This document shows positions 8,570 to 16,729 of a stretch of DNA of 64,000 bases, one piece after another. The DNA comes from Halococcus salsus (GTDB taxonomy: Archaea > Halobacteriota > Halobacteria > Halobacteriales > Halococcaceae). A model generated the notes under the pieces. That model saw only the letters and a list, made by a program, of their open reading frames with translations, did no database searches and was not told the DNA's origin. A program made the position numbers and the translations under genes. The DNA is taken from contig NZ_JAAAJC010000001.1 in assembly GCF_009900715.1 (NCBI RefSeq), positions 795,216-859,215 of the forward strand, given 5' to 3'. The number at the start of each line of letters is the position of its first letter. Position 1 is the stretch's first letter.

Positions 8570-8971
8570 ACCCACCTTTTGCTGCGGTCGCTCACTTCGC
8601 TCACGAGTCACTTCGTTCCTCGTTCGCATCCGAGGTTCTCCCTTCGGTCGAACCTCGCACCGCTCGCTCCCTGGCAAAATGTGGATCAAAAGCGCGTCGG
8701 GTTCCCTCCGGTCACCCTCGCGCTCGCTCACTCGCTTCGCTCGTTCGCGGTACAATTCCTAACGCCCTCCCTCCGCACCGCACAGCACCGCACCGCCGAA
8801 GCCCTCGCGCCCTCCGGGCGCTCGCCCTTCATCCACCAGGAGAGCACAGCTCTCCTGAGCCTCGGCTCGCTCCCGCTCGCCGAGACACCAGGACCGCCCC
8901 ACAATCGCCAATCGCACCGCAACCGCCGACCGCACCGCGGCCGCTCGGCGACAGCCGAGCACCCGCGAATC
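8570..8971. repeat. Hairpin-rich intergenic repeat, copy B
   Basis: This is the second copy of the element at 889-1240, in direct orientation, with the shared blocks listed there. It also contains self-complementary pieces (GCTCACTTCGCTCACGAG, CTCGCTCACTCGCTTCGCTCG). It lies upstream of nac and downstream of the small membrane-protein gene. No credible gene was found in it: open frames here are shadow-like, rich in Arg, Pro and Ser. Confidence 0.8.
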
Positions 8972-9169
8972 CTACCGCTGGGTCGTGTTTCCGACCGGGA
9001 GATGCCGTCGGAGCCAGCGGTCCCAGCGCCACGTAATGGCGACCATCCCGAGACCCAACAGCGCGCTCCCGATCGCCATCGCCACGAGATCCGAGATCAT
9101 CGCACGCACCTCGTCACGCACCGCCCGACGCGCTACCTCGTACACCTCACGCTTCTCCTTCGGATCCAT
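8972..9169 (-). CDS. Small single-pass membrane protein
   Basis: The 65-residue product has an N-terminal charged amphipathic helix (KEKREVYEVARRAVRDEVRAM) and one transmembrane helix (about residues 30-47, LVAMAIGSALLGLGMVAI), then a basic tail WRWDRWLRRHL. This layout predicts a membrane-anchored small protein. No function is known. The composition and ATG start support a real gene. Confidence 0.65.
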   Translation of the reverse strand: MDPKEKREVYEVARRAVRDEVRAMISDLVAMAIGSALLGLGMVAITWRWDRWLRRHLPVGNTTQR

Positions 9170-9271
9170 CTTTCATCCACCACTCATCACTTGCGTGTAA
9201 ATAACCATTTCCTGCCACCAGAATAGCACAGGGATCCCCGCTACCGTTCGAACAGAACCGCCTTAGACCAG

Positions 9272-10555
9272 CTACTCGACCGCGCTCGCCGCCCGGATGA
9301 TGCTCTCCTCGCCGAAGGCCGGGCCGACGAACTGCGCGCCGACCGGCAGGCCGTCCGCCGTGCCCGCGGGCACCGATATCGCGGGGAGGTCCGCGAGGTT
9401 CACCGGCACCGTGTTGGCGTCCATGAGGTAGAGCTGGAGCGGGTCGTCGAGGCTCTCGCCGAGTTTTGGGGGCAGGACGGGCATCGTCGGCGAGGCCAGC
9501 ACGTCCGCCTCGGCGAGCACGTCGTCGAAGTCCCGCTTGATCCACGCGCGGGCGTCCTGGGCTTTCTTGTAGTACTTGTCGTGATACCCCGCCGAGAGCG
9601 CGTAGGTTCCGAGGAGGACCCGGCGCTTCACTTCTGACCCGAAGCCCGCCTCGCGCGAGCGAGCGAACGCGTCGTTCCAGTTCCCGTCGTAGTCGCCCTC
9701 GTCCGACGCACCCGAGACCCCGTACCGAACCCCGTCGAACCGCGCGAGGTTCGAGGAGGCCTCCGACATCGCGATGACGTAGTAGGCCTGGACGGCGTGG
9801 GCGAGCGAATCGAGGCTCACCTCGCGAACCTCGGCTCCCTGGGCTTCGAGGTCCGCGATGGTCCCCTCGAAGGCCGCGGTCACGCCCTCGTCGGCTCCCG
9901 AGACGAGCTCCGAGAGCACCCCGATCGTCATCCCGTCGACGTCGCCGTCGGCGGCCGCCGCGTAGTCGACATCCCTCTCCTGCTTTCGCGTCGTCGCGTC
10001 GTGCTCGTCCGGCCCCGCGACCACGTCGAGGAGTTCGGCGGCTTCCTCGACTGTGGGCGCGAGCGGCCCGATCTGCTCCAAACTATTGGCGTAGGCGACC
10101 AGCCCGTAGCGCGAGACCAACCCGTAGGTGGGTTTGATCCCGACGACGCCGCAGAACGCCGCCGGACAGCGTACCGATCCTCCAGTGTCCGAACCGAGCG
10201 CGAGGTCGGCCTCGCCCGCCGCCACCGCCGCGGCGCTCCCGCCCGAGGACCCACCGGGAACGCGCTCCTCGTCGACGGGATTCGTCGTCGGCCCGAAGTG
10301 GGAGGTCTCCGTGGTGGTGCCCATTCCGAACTCGTCCATGTTGGTCTTGCCGACGATGGTCGCCCCCGATCCCTTCAGCCGCTCGACGACGGTGGCGTCG
10401 TAGGGCGGCACGTAGTCGGCGAGCATCGCCGAGCCGCACGTGGTCTCGACCCCTTGCGTGCTGATGTTGTCCTTCACCGCGACCCGTTGGCCGTCGAGCA
10501 CGCCGGACTCCACGGCTTCGATCGTCTCGCGGCTGATGAACGCGTCGTGGCTCAT
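9272..10555 (-). CDS. gatA: Glutamyl-tRNA(Gln) amidotransferase subunit A
   Basis: The start at 10555 (MSHDAFISRETI) overlaps the gatC stop (ATGA). The longer open frame upstream is a shadow of gatC. The 427-residue product has the amidase-signature Ser-cisSer-Lys triad: Lys in RVAVKDNIS, and the serines in PGGSSGGSAAAVAAG and SDTGGSVRCPAAFCG. It generates ammonia from glutamine to convert Glu-tRNA(Gln) (or Asp-tRNA(Asn)) to the amide form as part of GatCAB. gatB is not in the window. Confidence 0.95.
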   Translation of the reverse strand: MSHDAFISRETIEAVESGVLDGQRVAVKDNISTQGVETTCGSAMLADYVPPYDATVVERLKGSGATIVGKTNMDEFGMGTTTETSHFGPTTNPVDEERVPGGSSGGSAAAVAAGEADLALGSDTGGSVRCPAAFCGVVGIKPTYGLVSRYGLVAYANSLEQIGPLAPTVEEAAELLDVVAGPDEHDATTRKQERDVDYAAAADGDVDGMTIGVLSELVSGADEGVTAAFEGTIADLEAQGAEVREVSLDSLAHAVQAYYVIAMSEASSNLARFDGVRYGVSGASDEGDYDGNWNDAFARSREAGFGSEVKRRVLLGTYALSAGYHDKYYKKAQDARAWIKRDFDDVLAEADVLASPTMPVLPPKLGESLDDPLQLYLMDANTVPVNLADLPAISVPAGTADGLPVGAQFVGPAFGEESIIRAASAVE

Positions 10556-10830
10556 CCGACCGGCGGCCCCTCGAAGTAGCCGTTCTCGGTCGCCGATGCG
10601 TTGCTGAGGGCGTCCGCCTGGGACAACCCCTCCCGTACCTCGTCGGTCCGGAGGACGTTCACGAGGTCGGGCTCGGCCTCGACCGCGGGCACCTCGTCGA
10701 GCGCCGCGAAGGAGTCGAGGATCTCGGCGAACTGCGCCGCGAACCGCTCGCGCTCGTCGGGCGTGAGGTCCACCCGCGCGAGCTCGGCGACGTGCTCGAC
10801 CGTCTCGGGGTCGACCGCCGTTTCGCTCAT
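10552..10830 (-). CDS. gatC: Glutamyl-tRNA(Gln) amidotransferase subunit C
   Basis: This 92-residue GatC has the typical start (ETVEHVAELARVDLTPDERERFAAQF), a middle linker (LDEVPAVEAE) and the family's C-terminal belt region, ending LSNASATENGYFEGPPVG. It stabilises GatA and wraps the GatAB interface. It is directly upstream of, and overlapping, gatA. Confidence 0.92.
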   Translation of the reverse strand: MSETAVDPETVEHVAELARVDLTPDERERFAAQFAEILDSFAALDEVPAVEAEPDLVNVLRTDEVREGLSQADALSNASATENGYFEGPPVG

Positions 10831-10956
10831 ATCCGACGACGGCGAGCACGACCACTAAGCGTTTCGAATGTCCGACCAACACGGGGATGCCACGTCCCCT
10901 TCCCGACAACTCTCCGGGACCGGAAGCTCGAAACCCCGACCGCTCGCCGCTCTCGT

Positions 10957-11442
10957 ATGGAGACGACTCGGCACTTCACCGCCACCGTGTACCTCGTCAA
11001 CGACGGCGCGGTCGCGCTTCACCACCACCCCAAACTCGGCATTCGGATCCCGCCCGGCGGCCACGTCGACCGCGACGAACTCCCGCACGAGACCGCGGTC
11101 CGCGAGGTTCGCGAGGAGACGGGGTACAAGGTCGACCTGCTCGGCGACGCCCCCGCGGTCGACGCCCCGGACGGTCGCGCGCTCCCGACGCCACGCTACC
11201 AGCTGTGCTACGACATCGACGTGGGTCCCGAGGGCGTCTATCACCAGCACATCGATCAGGTCTACTTCGCGCGGGCTCCCCACCGCGAGATCGCCCCCGC
11301 CGGTGACGACGAACCGGGCCCCGAGGCGTGGGACTGGTACACCTCCACGGATCTCGATGCGGAAGCAGGTAGCGACTCGCTGGGACGTGATACGGTCCGG
11401 ATCGCGAAGGAAGCGCTCGCGGCGGCTGAGCGCGCCGATTGA
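10957..11442 (+). CDS. Nudix hydrolase
   Basis: The 161-residue product starts METTRHFTATVYLV. It contains a full Nudix box, G-x5-E-x7-REVREETGY, starting near residue 33 (GGHVDRDEL), with the metal-binding glutamates intact. Nudix enzymes hydrolyse nucleoside diphosphates linked to another group; the substrate cannot be predicted. It is divergent from gatC. The open frame upstream of 10957 has non-coding composition and was excluded. Confidence 0.88.
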   Translation: METTRHFTATVYLVNDGAVALHHHPKLGIRIPPGGHVDRDELPHETAVREVREETGYKVDLLGDAPAVDAPDGRALPTPRYQLCYDIDVGPEGVYHQHIDQVYFARAPHREIAPAGDDEPGPEAWDWYTSTDLDAEAGSDSLGRDTVRIAKEALAAAERAD

Positions 11443-11509
11443 GCACGCCGGCGGGAGCGACGGCGGCTAGACCGCCGAACTGCGACGTCCGTCTCGTCCC
11501 CGAAGCGGG

Positions 11510-12562
11510 CTATCCGGCCCGGTGGAAGGGTTGTCTGGCCACCGTCGCGGAGAGCGCCGAGAGGGCTTCGCGGTCGACGCCCTCGGCGAACTGCTCGACG
11601 ATCGCGAACACTTCGGCCTGGGAGACCTTCACGCCGCCCTCGCGGATCACGTCCTCGGGTCGGTCGGTGAGTTCCCGGAGCGTGCCGACCGCGAGGAGGT
11701 AGGGGACCGCCCACGCCGCGAGGGTGTTGCCGCTGGTCTCGGGTGTGGCTTCGAGGTAGGTCCGCGCGCCGTCGAGATAGCCCGTGGCGTGCTCGGCGAC
11801 GCGGCGAACGACGGACGCGACGGCCGGGACGTTCTCGTCGGCACAGACTCGCTCCTGGTCGACGTCGTGCTCGCGGAGCCACGCCGCCGGGAGGTAGACG
11901 TTGTTCTCCTCGTAGTAGTCGTCGGTGACGTCCTTCGCGACGTTCACGAGTTGAAGGAGGAGGCCGAACGCGCGGTCGTGTTCGCGGAGGTGGCGGACCC
12001 GCTCGGGTGGGGCGTCGCGCGCGAGGAGGTTGGTCACGAGGGTGCCGACGGTGCCCGCGACGTACCAGCAGTACTCCTCGAGTTCGTCGAGGCTCTCGAT
12101 GCGGATGCCGCCCGTCTCGGTGTGGCGCTCGACGAACATCGCCATCCCGTCGACGAGTTCGCGGATCGGGTCGCGGACCGCCGCCTTCGCCGTCGGGTCG
12201 AGGCCGTCGAAGGTCCTGCCGACGCGGTCGGCTCGGGCGACCACCGTCCAGTCGTCGTCGAGGTCGGCCGGAAGCCACGGTTCGACGGCCGCCACGAACG
12301 CCTCGATCTCGGTGGCGTCGTCGGGGTCGAGCGCGCGGCTGTAGGTCGAGAGCAGTTCGGCCTGGTCCTCGTCCGGGATGTGACCGGCGTCCTCGACGGT
12401 GTCGGCGACCCGACAGAGGAGGTAGCTCACGCAGACCTCGGTCGCCATCGGTTCGTCGAGCGCCGAAACCGTGAGTGCGAACGTCCGGGAGGTGCCCTGC
12501 AGCGCGTCGTGGCACCACCGTCGGTCGTCGGCGTCGGTCGGCTCGCTGGCGGTGGAGGTCAT
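11510..12562 (-). CDS. Squalene synthase / phytoene synthase family protein
   Basis: This is a 350-residue head-to-head prenyl synthase. The first aspartate-rich motif is in LLCRVADTVEDAG near residue 53 and the second in VAKDVTDDYYEENNVYLP near residue 215. These bind the two prenyl diphosphates through magnesium. The form of the first motif and its surroundings resemble farnesyl-diphosphate farnesyltransferase (squalene synthase) more than phytoene synthase, but this is judged by eye. Its product would feed the squalene and menaquinone-like membrane lipid pool. ATG 12562 is chosen over GTG 12568. Confidence 0.82.
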   Translation of the reverse strand: MTSTASEPTDADDRRWCHDALQGTSRTFALTVSALDEPMATEVCVSYLLCRVADTVEDAGHIPDEDQAELLSTYSRALDPDDATEIEAFVAAVEPWLPADLDDDWTVVARADRVGRTFDGLDPTAKAAVRDPIRELVDGMAMFVERHTETGGIRIESLDELEEYCWYVAGTVGTLVTNLLARDAPPERVRHLREHDRAFGLLLQLVNVAKDVTDDYYEENNVYLPAAWLREHDVDQERVCADENVPAVASVVRRVAEHATGYLDGARTYLEATPETSGNTLAAWAVPYLLAVGTLRELTDRPEDVIREGGVKVSQAEVFAIVEQFAEGVDREALSALSATVARQPFHRAG

Positions 12563-12645
12563 TCTCACCCTCCCTTCGGGATCACGTCACAAAAGCCCTC
12601 ACAAAACCGTCGGTCAGCGCACATCGATTTCGGATCTCGTCCGGC

Positions 12646-13332
12646 CTACCCGAAGAGACCCGTGACCCGGCTCCGGATCCGGCGTTTGACCCCGCCGCTC
12701 GCCTGCCGGAGGCTGATCCGCCACGGGGTCCGTTTGCCGATGACCTCGGTCCGTCCGGCCGTGACCCCGTCGAGCACGCCCGAGACGGTTCGTTCGGCGG
12801 CGTCGACCTTCGTCACGGCCTGACCGACCATCTCCGCGATGTGGGCGTCGCTCCCCGCGGTCATCGGGAGGTCGTTCGCGCGGGCGAACCGCTCGGCGTG
12901 GCGGTTCGAGCGCCCGGTCAGGAGTCGCGAGTTGTAGATCTCGATGGCGTCGGCGGTGGCGAGCTCGGCGCGCGTGATGTGGGGCGCGACCCCGGAGCGC
13001 GAGCGCTGGAAGGGATGGGGGACCACCGCGATGCCGCCCTGGTCGCGGATCGCGGCGAGGGTCTCGCCGAAGGAGAGCCCCGCCGGGACCCGCTCGTTGA
13101 TCCCGAGCGCGAGGACGTGGCCCGCGGCGGAGGTGACCTCCGAACCGGGGATCCCGACCAGCCCGTAGTCGGCGGCCCGGTCGGCGGCCGCGAGGCTGGC
13201 GTCGATCTCGTCGTGGTCGGTGATCGCGAGCGCGTCCAGCCCGACTGCTTCGGCCTGGGCCAGGAGGAGGTCGACGGGGTCGCGACCGTCGAACGACAGC
13301 TCGGAGTGACAGTGTAACTCGACCGACAGCAC
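12646..13332 (-). CDS. PHP-domain metal-dependent phosphoesterase
   Basis: The GTG start at 13332 gives 228 residues beginning LSVELHCHSELSFDG. PHP metal ligands are visible: HCHSE (residues 6-10), ITDHDEIDA, GIPGSEVTS, VVPHPFQ and GSDAHIAEM. This is the compact PHP family related to histidinol phosphatases and the YciV-type 3',5'-nucleoside bisphosphate phosphatases. The exact substrate is unknown. The tail is basic (GKRTPWRISLRQASGGVKRRIRSR), unusual for a halophile, and could contact nucleic acid. Confidence 0.85.
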   Translation of the reverse strand: MLSVELHCHSELSFDGRDPVDLLLAQAEAVGLDALAITDHDEIDASLAAADRAADYGLVGIPGSEVTSAAGHVLALGINERVPAGLSFGETLAAIRDQGGIAVVPHPFQRSRSGVAPHITRAELATADAIEIYNSRLLTGRSNRHAERFARANDLPMTAGSDAHIAEMVGQAVTKVDAAERTVSGVLDGVTAGRTEVIGKRTPWRISLRQASGGVKRRIRSRVTGLFG

Positions 13333-13658
13333 GGGTAGCGGTTTGCGCGACGGAGCAAAAAGGACTCGGTGTTCGACCGCTCGCCCGGACGTACATCCGA
13401 TCTCAACCGAGCGACTCTCGGTTCCAATCGCCGGTCGCTGTGGCGCGCGCACGCGTCGGCGCGAACGACAGTGAGCGCCGAGCGCGAATCGGCGTGCGAG
13501 GGATGAGCGGAGTGAGCGGTTGCGAACGGAGCGAATCGGTTGGGGAGGCGTGTGGCCGATGCGGAGCGGAGGCGGTGGTGGGGCGGTCCCTCGTTTGCAT
13601 CGGGATTTGGGAATTATCCCTGTCACAGCTCGATGTAACGTACTCGGAGTCGTGTGGT
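13333..13658. other. Gene-free spacer with short inverted repeats
   Basis: This 326-base gap separates the PHP gene start from the acetyltransferase end. Around 13498-13540 it has runs of short self-complementary units (GAGCGGAGTGAGCG, GAACGGAGCGAATCGG), and 13588-13600 reads GGTGGTGGGGCGG. The latter resembles the reverse complement of part of repeat copy B (near 8890). It may be a remote relative of the repeats at 889 and 8570. No gene is supported. Confidence 0.45.
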
Positions 13659-14153
13659 TCAGTACTCGCGCATCAGGAGTTCGCCCCAGGGCTCGAAGCC
13701 GTGACGCCGGTAGACCCCGTTCGCGGGGCCGTTGTCGGGGTCGACGTCGAGCGCGACCCGGTCGAGCGGGAGGTCCTGGGCCTCGACACACGCGAAGGCC
13801 GCGTCGAGCAGGTCGTCGACCAAGCCAGTTCCACGGTGAGCCTCGCCGACGTAGAGTTCGTTCACCACCCCAGCATCCCAGATCATCGAGAGCTCCTCGG
13901 GGAGCACGAAGACGTAGCCCGCGAGGTCGTCCCCCCGCTCCGCCGGGTCGGCCACCGCGATGCAGTCGGGGTTCTGCTCGATGCACCACTCTGCCCAGTC
14001 GAGGTAGCGCTCGCGATAGCCCTCGGTGAGCTTGCCGTCGTAGCTATCGGCCTTCGCGTCGCCACCGAGCCCCCCGAGTTCCCGCTCGAAGCGCTCCTTC
14101 AGCCCCCACAGTACCCCCGAATCCTTGGCCGGGTCGTATCGCCTGGTCTCCAT
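13659..14153 (-). CDS. GNAT family N-acetyltransferase
   Basis: The 164-residue product has the GNAT acetyl-CoA-binding motif A in VNELYVGEAHRGTGLVDDLL (near residue 96) and motif B in DPDNGPANGVYRRHGFEPWG. It transfers an acetyl group to an amine; the acceptor is not predictable. The preceding ALDVDPDNG fits family strand and helix order. It is divergent from the small membrane protein at 14233. Confidence 0.85.
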   Translation of the reverse strand: METRRYDPAKDSGVLWGLKERFERELGGLGGDAKADSYDGKLTEGYRERYLDWAEWCIEQNPDCIAVADPAERGDDLAGYVFVLPEELSMIWDAGVVNELYVGEAHRGTGLVDDLLDAAFACVEAQDLPLDRVALDVDPDNGPANGVYRRHGFEPWGELLMREY

Positions 14154-14232
14154 GCTGACCCGTGGCCGAGAGCGCAGTTACGCGTTCCGAGACCACCGGA
14201 AGGATTATTCGGAGTTCCTGTTATGCCGAACT

Positions 14233-14640
14233 GTGTCCCGACTCTCGGTGCTCGCCAGATACGTGCTTGTGTTTCTCGGGCTGTTCGCACTCGTTCAGCC
14301 GTTTCCGATGTTGACCGTCCCGCCGGATCCGTTCTCGGGGCTACTCGCGTCCGGAGTCGCCATCGTTCTCGCCGCCGCGGCGACGATAGTGTTCGTGCGG
14401 CGGTCGCTATCGGTCCAGCGTCTCTTCCTGTTCATCCTCTGTGTCTACATCGTCGCGTTCGCGGTGCTCGTGACTACCTCGTTCGTCTTCACTGGTCTCG
14501 GGGTTTCGGACGCGACCCTGGTGAGTTACAGTCTCTCGTCGGTCGTCTTTCAGGCGTTCTTGCTCCTCGTCTCGTACGCCATCGCCTTCCACCTCGTCTA
14601 CCGTGGCGGCTACGCCCGACTGAAAGCCCGGTTCGCGTAG
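14233..14640 (+). CDS. Four-helix membrane protein of unknown function
   Basis: The GTG start at 14233 (VSRLSVLARYVLVF) is preferred because the upstream extension overlaps the divergent acetyltransferase start and has basic, non-coding composition. A product of 135 residues has four transmembrane helices (roughly residues 8-26, 38-56, 68-90 and 104-125). No conserved polar motif was recognised. Confidence 0.6.
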   Translation: MSRLSVLARYVLVFLGLFALVQPFPMLTVPPDPFSGLLASGVAIVLAAAATIVFVRRSLSVQRLFLFILCVYIVAFAVLVTTSFVFTGLGVSDATLVSYSLSSVVFQAFLLLVSYAIAFHLVYRGGYARLKARFA

Positions 14641-14680
14641 GTCTGCCGCCGCTCCCGGATTCGTGCGAAGGCCAGTAGGG

Positions 14681-14690
14681 TTTTATTCGG
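14681..14690 (+). promoter_or_regulatory. TATA box for the COG1709 regulator gene
   Basis: TTTTATTCGG is centred about 25 bases before ATG 14709. This places the transcription start at or next to the start codon, the leaderless arrangement typical of haloarchaea, and supports 14709 rather than GTG 14700. Confidence 0.55.
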
Positions 14691-14708
14691 GCCGTAGGTG
14701 TGGTGGGT

Positions 14709-15419
14709 ATGACCGACCGCGGCCCGCGCCGGGAGCTCGCGAGCAAGATCGCCGGCGACGTGGTGCTGAGCGACGACCCCGGCGCGACGATCCGAAAGTG
14801 GCGCACCGACTTCGACGTACCCCAGACGGCGCTCGCCGACGAACTCGACATCTCGGCCTCGGTGGTCTCCGACTACGAGAGCGGTCGGCGGCAGAGCCCC
14901 GGCATCGGCGTCGTCAGACGCATTGTGACCGGTCTGCTCGACATCGACGAGGCGCGCGGCGGCGAGCACCTCCGTCAGTACGCCCGCCTCCTCTCGGCGG
15001 GGTTCGACCGCGAGGTCGTCCGCGACCTCCGGGAGTACCCGACCCCGGTGCGGCTCAACGGCTTCTACGACGCCATCGACGCAACGGAGGTCGTCACGGG
15101 CTCGCACGACACCGTCGCGGGCCACACGGTCATCAACTCGATCGAGGCGATAGTGCGGCTCTCCACCGAGGAGTTCTACCGGCTCTACGGCCAGAGCACG
15201 AACCGTGCGCTCGTCTTCACCGGGGTCTCGAACGGCGAGGGGGCGCTGGTCGCCCTCCGCGTCGTCACCCCGACGCCGACCGCGGTGGTGCTCCACGGCC
15301 TCGACACCGAGGACCTCTGGGAGCACGCCCCGGCGCTCGCGCGTGCCGACGGGTTCTCGCTCGCGGTGGCCGACGGCGACCTCGAAACGATGCTCGACGC
15401 CCTCGGCGGGATGACCTGA
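14709..15419 (+). CDS. COG1709-type helix-turn-helix transcriptional regulator
   Basis: This 236-residue protein has an N-terminal Xre-type helix-turn-helix (IRKWRTDFDVPQTALADELD, then ISASVVSDYESGRRQSPG). The long C-terminal domain (from about residue 110: GFYDAIDATEVVTGSHDTV, ALVFTGVSNGEGALVALRV) matches the archaeal COG1709 predicted-regulator family. Its ligand and targets are unknown. It has a clear leaderless promoter and stands alone, 70 bases before the PAC2 gene. Confidence 0.82.
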   Translation: MTDRGPRRELASKIAGDVVLSDDPGATIRKWRTDFDVPQTALADELDISASVVSDYESGRRQSPGIGVVRRIVTGLLDIDEARGGEHLRQYARLLSAGFDREVVRDLREYPTPVRLNGFYDAIDATEVVTGSHDTVAGHTVINSIEAIVRLSTEEFYRLYGQSTNRALVFTGVSNGEGALVALRVVTPTPTAVVLHGLDTEDLWEHAPALARADGFSLAVADGDLETMLDALGGMT

Positions 15420-15459
15420 GTTCGCGGTCCGATCCCGGATCGGTGCCCCGCATGGCGAA

Positions 15460-15487
15460 TCGTTAAACCGGGTTCCCACGAACCCGG
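15460..15487 (+). promoter_or_regulatory. PAC2 gene promoter with operator-like inverted repeat
   Basis: TATA-like CGTTAAACC (about 15461-15469) lies about 26 bases before ATG 15491. Between them is an eight-base perfect inverted repeat, CCGGGTTC at 15468-15475 and GAACCCGG at 15480-15487, with a four-base spacer. Its position between TATA and the probable transcription start makes it a good operator candidate. Confidence 0.5.
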
Positions 15488-15490
15488 GAC

Positions 15491-16234
15491 ATGGCCGTAC
15501 CCCAGGGACAGAACCGGTCCGTTTTCGACATCAGTCACACGGAAGCGCCCGACTCCGAGACGCTCGTCGTTGGTTTCGCGGAGTTCGGGCTCGCGGGGCT
15601 CACCGCCGCCGACTACCTCGTCGACCACCTCGAACTCGAGGAGATCGGCCACGTCACCACCGAGGGACTGCCGGCCGTGACACCGTTCGAGAACGGCGCG
15701 CCGCGCCACGCCTCGCGGCTGTTTTCTAGACCCGACCTCGACATCACGGTGTTCATGAACGAACTCTTCGTGCCGCCGTGGGCCACCGACGCCGTCGCGG
15801 AGTCCGTCCTCGACTGGACCGAGGCGAACGACGTCGACGAGATCGCGGTGCTCTCTGGTGTCCCCTACCAGCACGGCCCCGACGAACACCGGACGTTCTA
15901 CGTCGCCACCGAGGACTACCGCGACCATCGATTGGGCGACACCGAGATCCCGCCGATGCCCGGTGGCTTCTTCAACGGCCTCAACGCCAAGCTCGTCGCC
16001 CGCGGCATGGAGTCGCCGCTCCGGACGGGCGTGTTCGTCACGCCGGTCCACGCCCAGGTCCCCGATATCGAGGCCGCGATACGGCTGCTGGAGGCGGTCG
16101 AGTCGGTCTACGACCTCGCGGCCGACACCGACCCGCTCCGGACGTACGCCGCGAACCTCCAGCAGTACTACGCCGGGCTCGCCGAGCAGCTCGCCCCCGA
16201 GACGGACGACTCGCCCGACTGGATGTTCGGCTAA
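15491..16234 (+). CDS. PAC2 family protein (proteasome assembly chaperone-like)
   Basis: The 247-residue product shows the PAC2 pattern: TLVVGFAEFGLAGLTAADYLVDHL near residue 25, EIAVLSGVPYQ in the middle, and PGGFFNGLNAKLVARGMESPLRTGVFVTPVHAQVPD. PAC2 members resemble eukaryotic proteasome assembly chaperones; archaeal members are partly characterised at best. Substrate interactions are not predictable from this sequence. It appears to be monocistronic, with its own promoter. Confidence 0.85.
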   Translation: MAVPQGQNRSVFDISHTEAPDSETLVVGFAEFGLAGLTAADYLVDHLELEEIGHVTTEGLPAVTPFENGAPRHASRLFSRPDLDITVFMNELFVPPWATDAVAESVLDWTEANDVDEIAVLSGVPYQHGPDEHRTFYVATEDYRDHRLGDTEIPPMPGGFFNGLNAKLVARGMESPLRTGVFVTPVHAQVPDIEAAIRLLEAVESVYDLAADTDPLRTYAANLQQYYAGLAEQLAPETDDSPDWMFG

Positions 16235-16327
16235 CCGGCACGAGTTCGGTTCGGTCCGACGGCCGATGCGGATCGGCCCCTGTGTCAGCGGCGACAGAAC
16301 TATCGTTTCGCTCCGCCGACCAGGAGT

Positions 16328-16696
16328 ATGATCAGCCGCCGAACGCGCGCCCGGTTCGAGTTCCTCGTCAGCCTCTGTTCGCTCCCCGTGTTGCTGGCGT
16401 GGGGACGGCTCGTGACGGACGAGGAGGAGTCGACGTTCCCGGACCCGCGCTGGCTGGTCGCCGGCTTCGTCTACCGGGTCGGCTACTCGTGGGCTTACGA
16501 CACCGACCGCGGCGACCTCCGGACGTCGCGGACGCGGCGAGCCGGCGTCAAGGGGGGCGTGAACACGCTCGTCCGTCGACTGCCCCAGGGCCGGTCGGCG
16601 GCGCGCTGGAGCTTCTCGCTTGGGGCGCGGTTGGGTCGCGTCGTCTATCGACTTCGCTATGGCGTTCTCGGTTCCGTTCCCGACGACGAGAACTGA
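16328..16696 (+). CDS. Small protein with one membrane segment, unknown function
   Basis: The 122-residue product starts MISRRTRARFEFLVSLCSLPVLLAWGRLV, which looks like a membrane anchor or signal. It then has a conserved-looking WLVAGFVYRVGYSWAYDTDRG and a basic C-terminal half. No family was recognised. It ends 33 bases before the convergent HMG-CoA synthase stop. Confidence 0.6.
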   Translation: MISRRTRARFEFLVSLCSLPVLLAWGRLVTDEEESTFPDPRWLVAGFVYRVGYSWAYDTDRGDLRTSRTRRAGVKGGVNTLVRRLPQGRSAARWSFSLGARLGRVVYRLRYGVLGSVPDDEN

Positions 16697-16729
16697 AAAG
16701 CCGGTCGGAGTTCTCGAACGGTATCCCGA

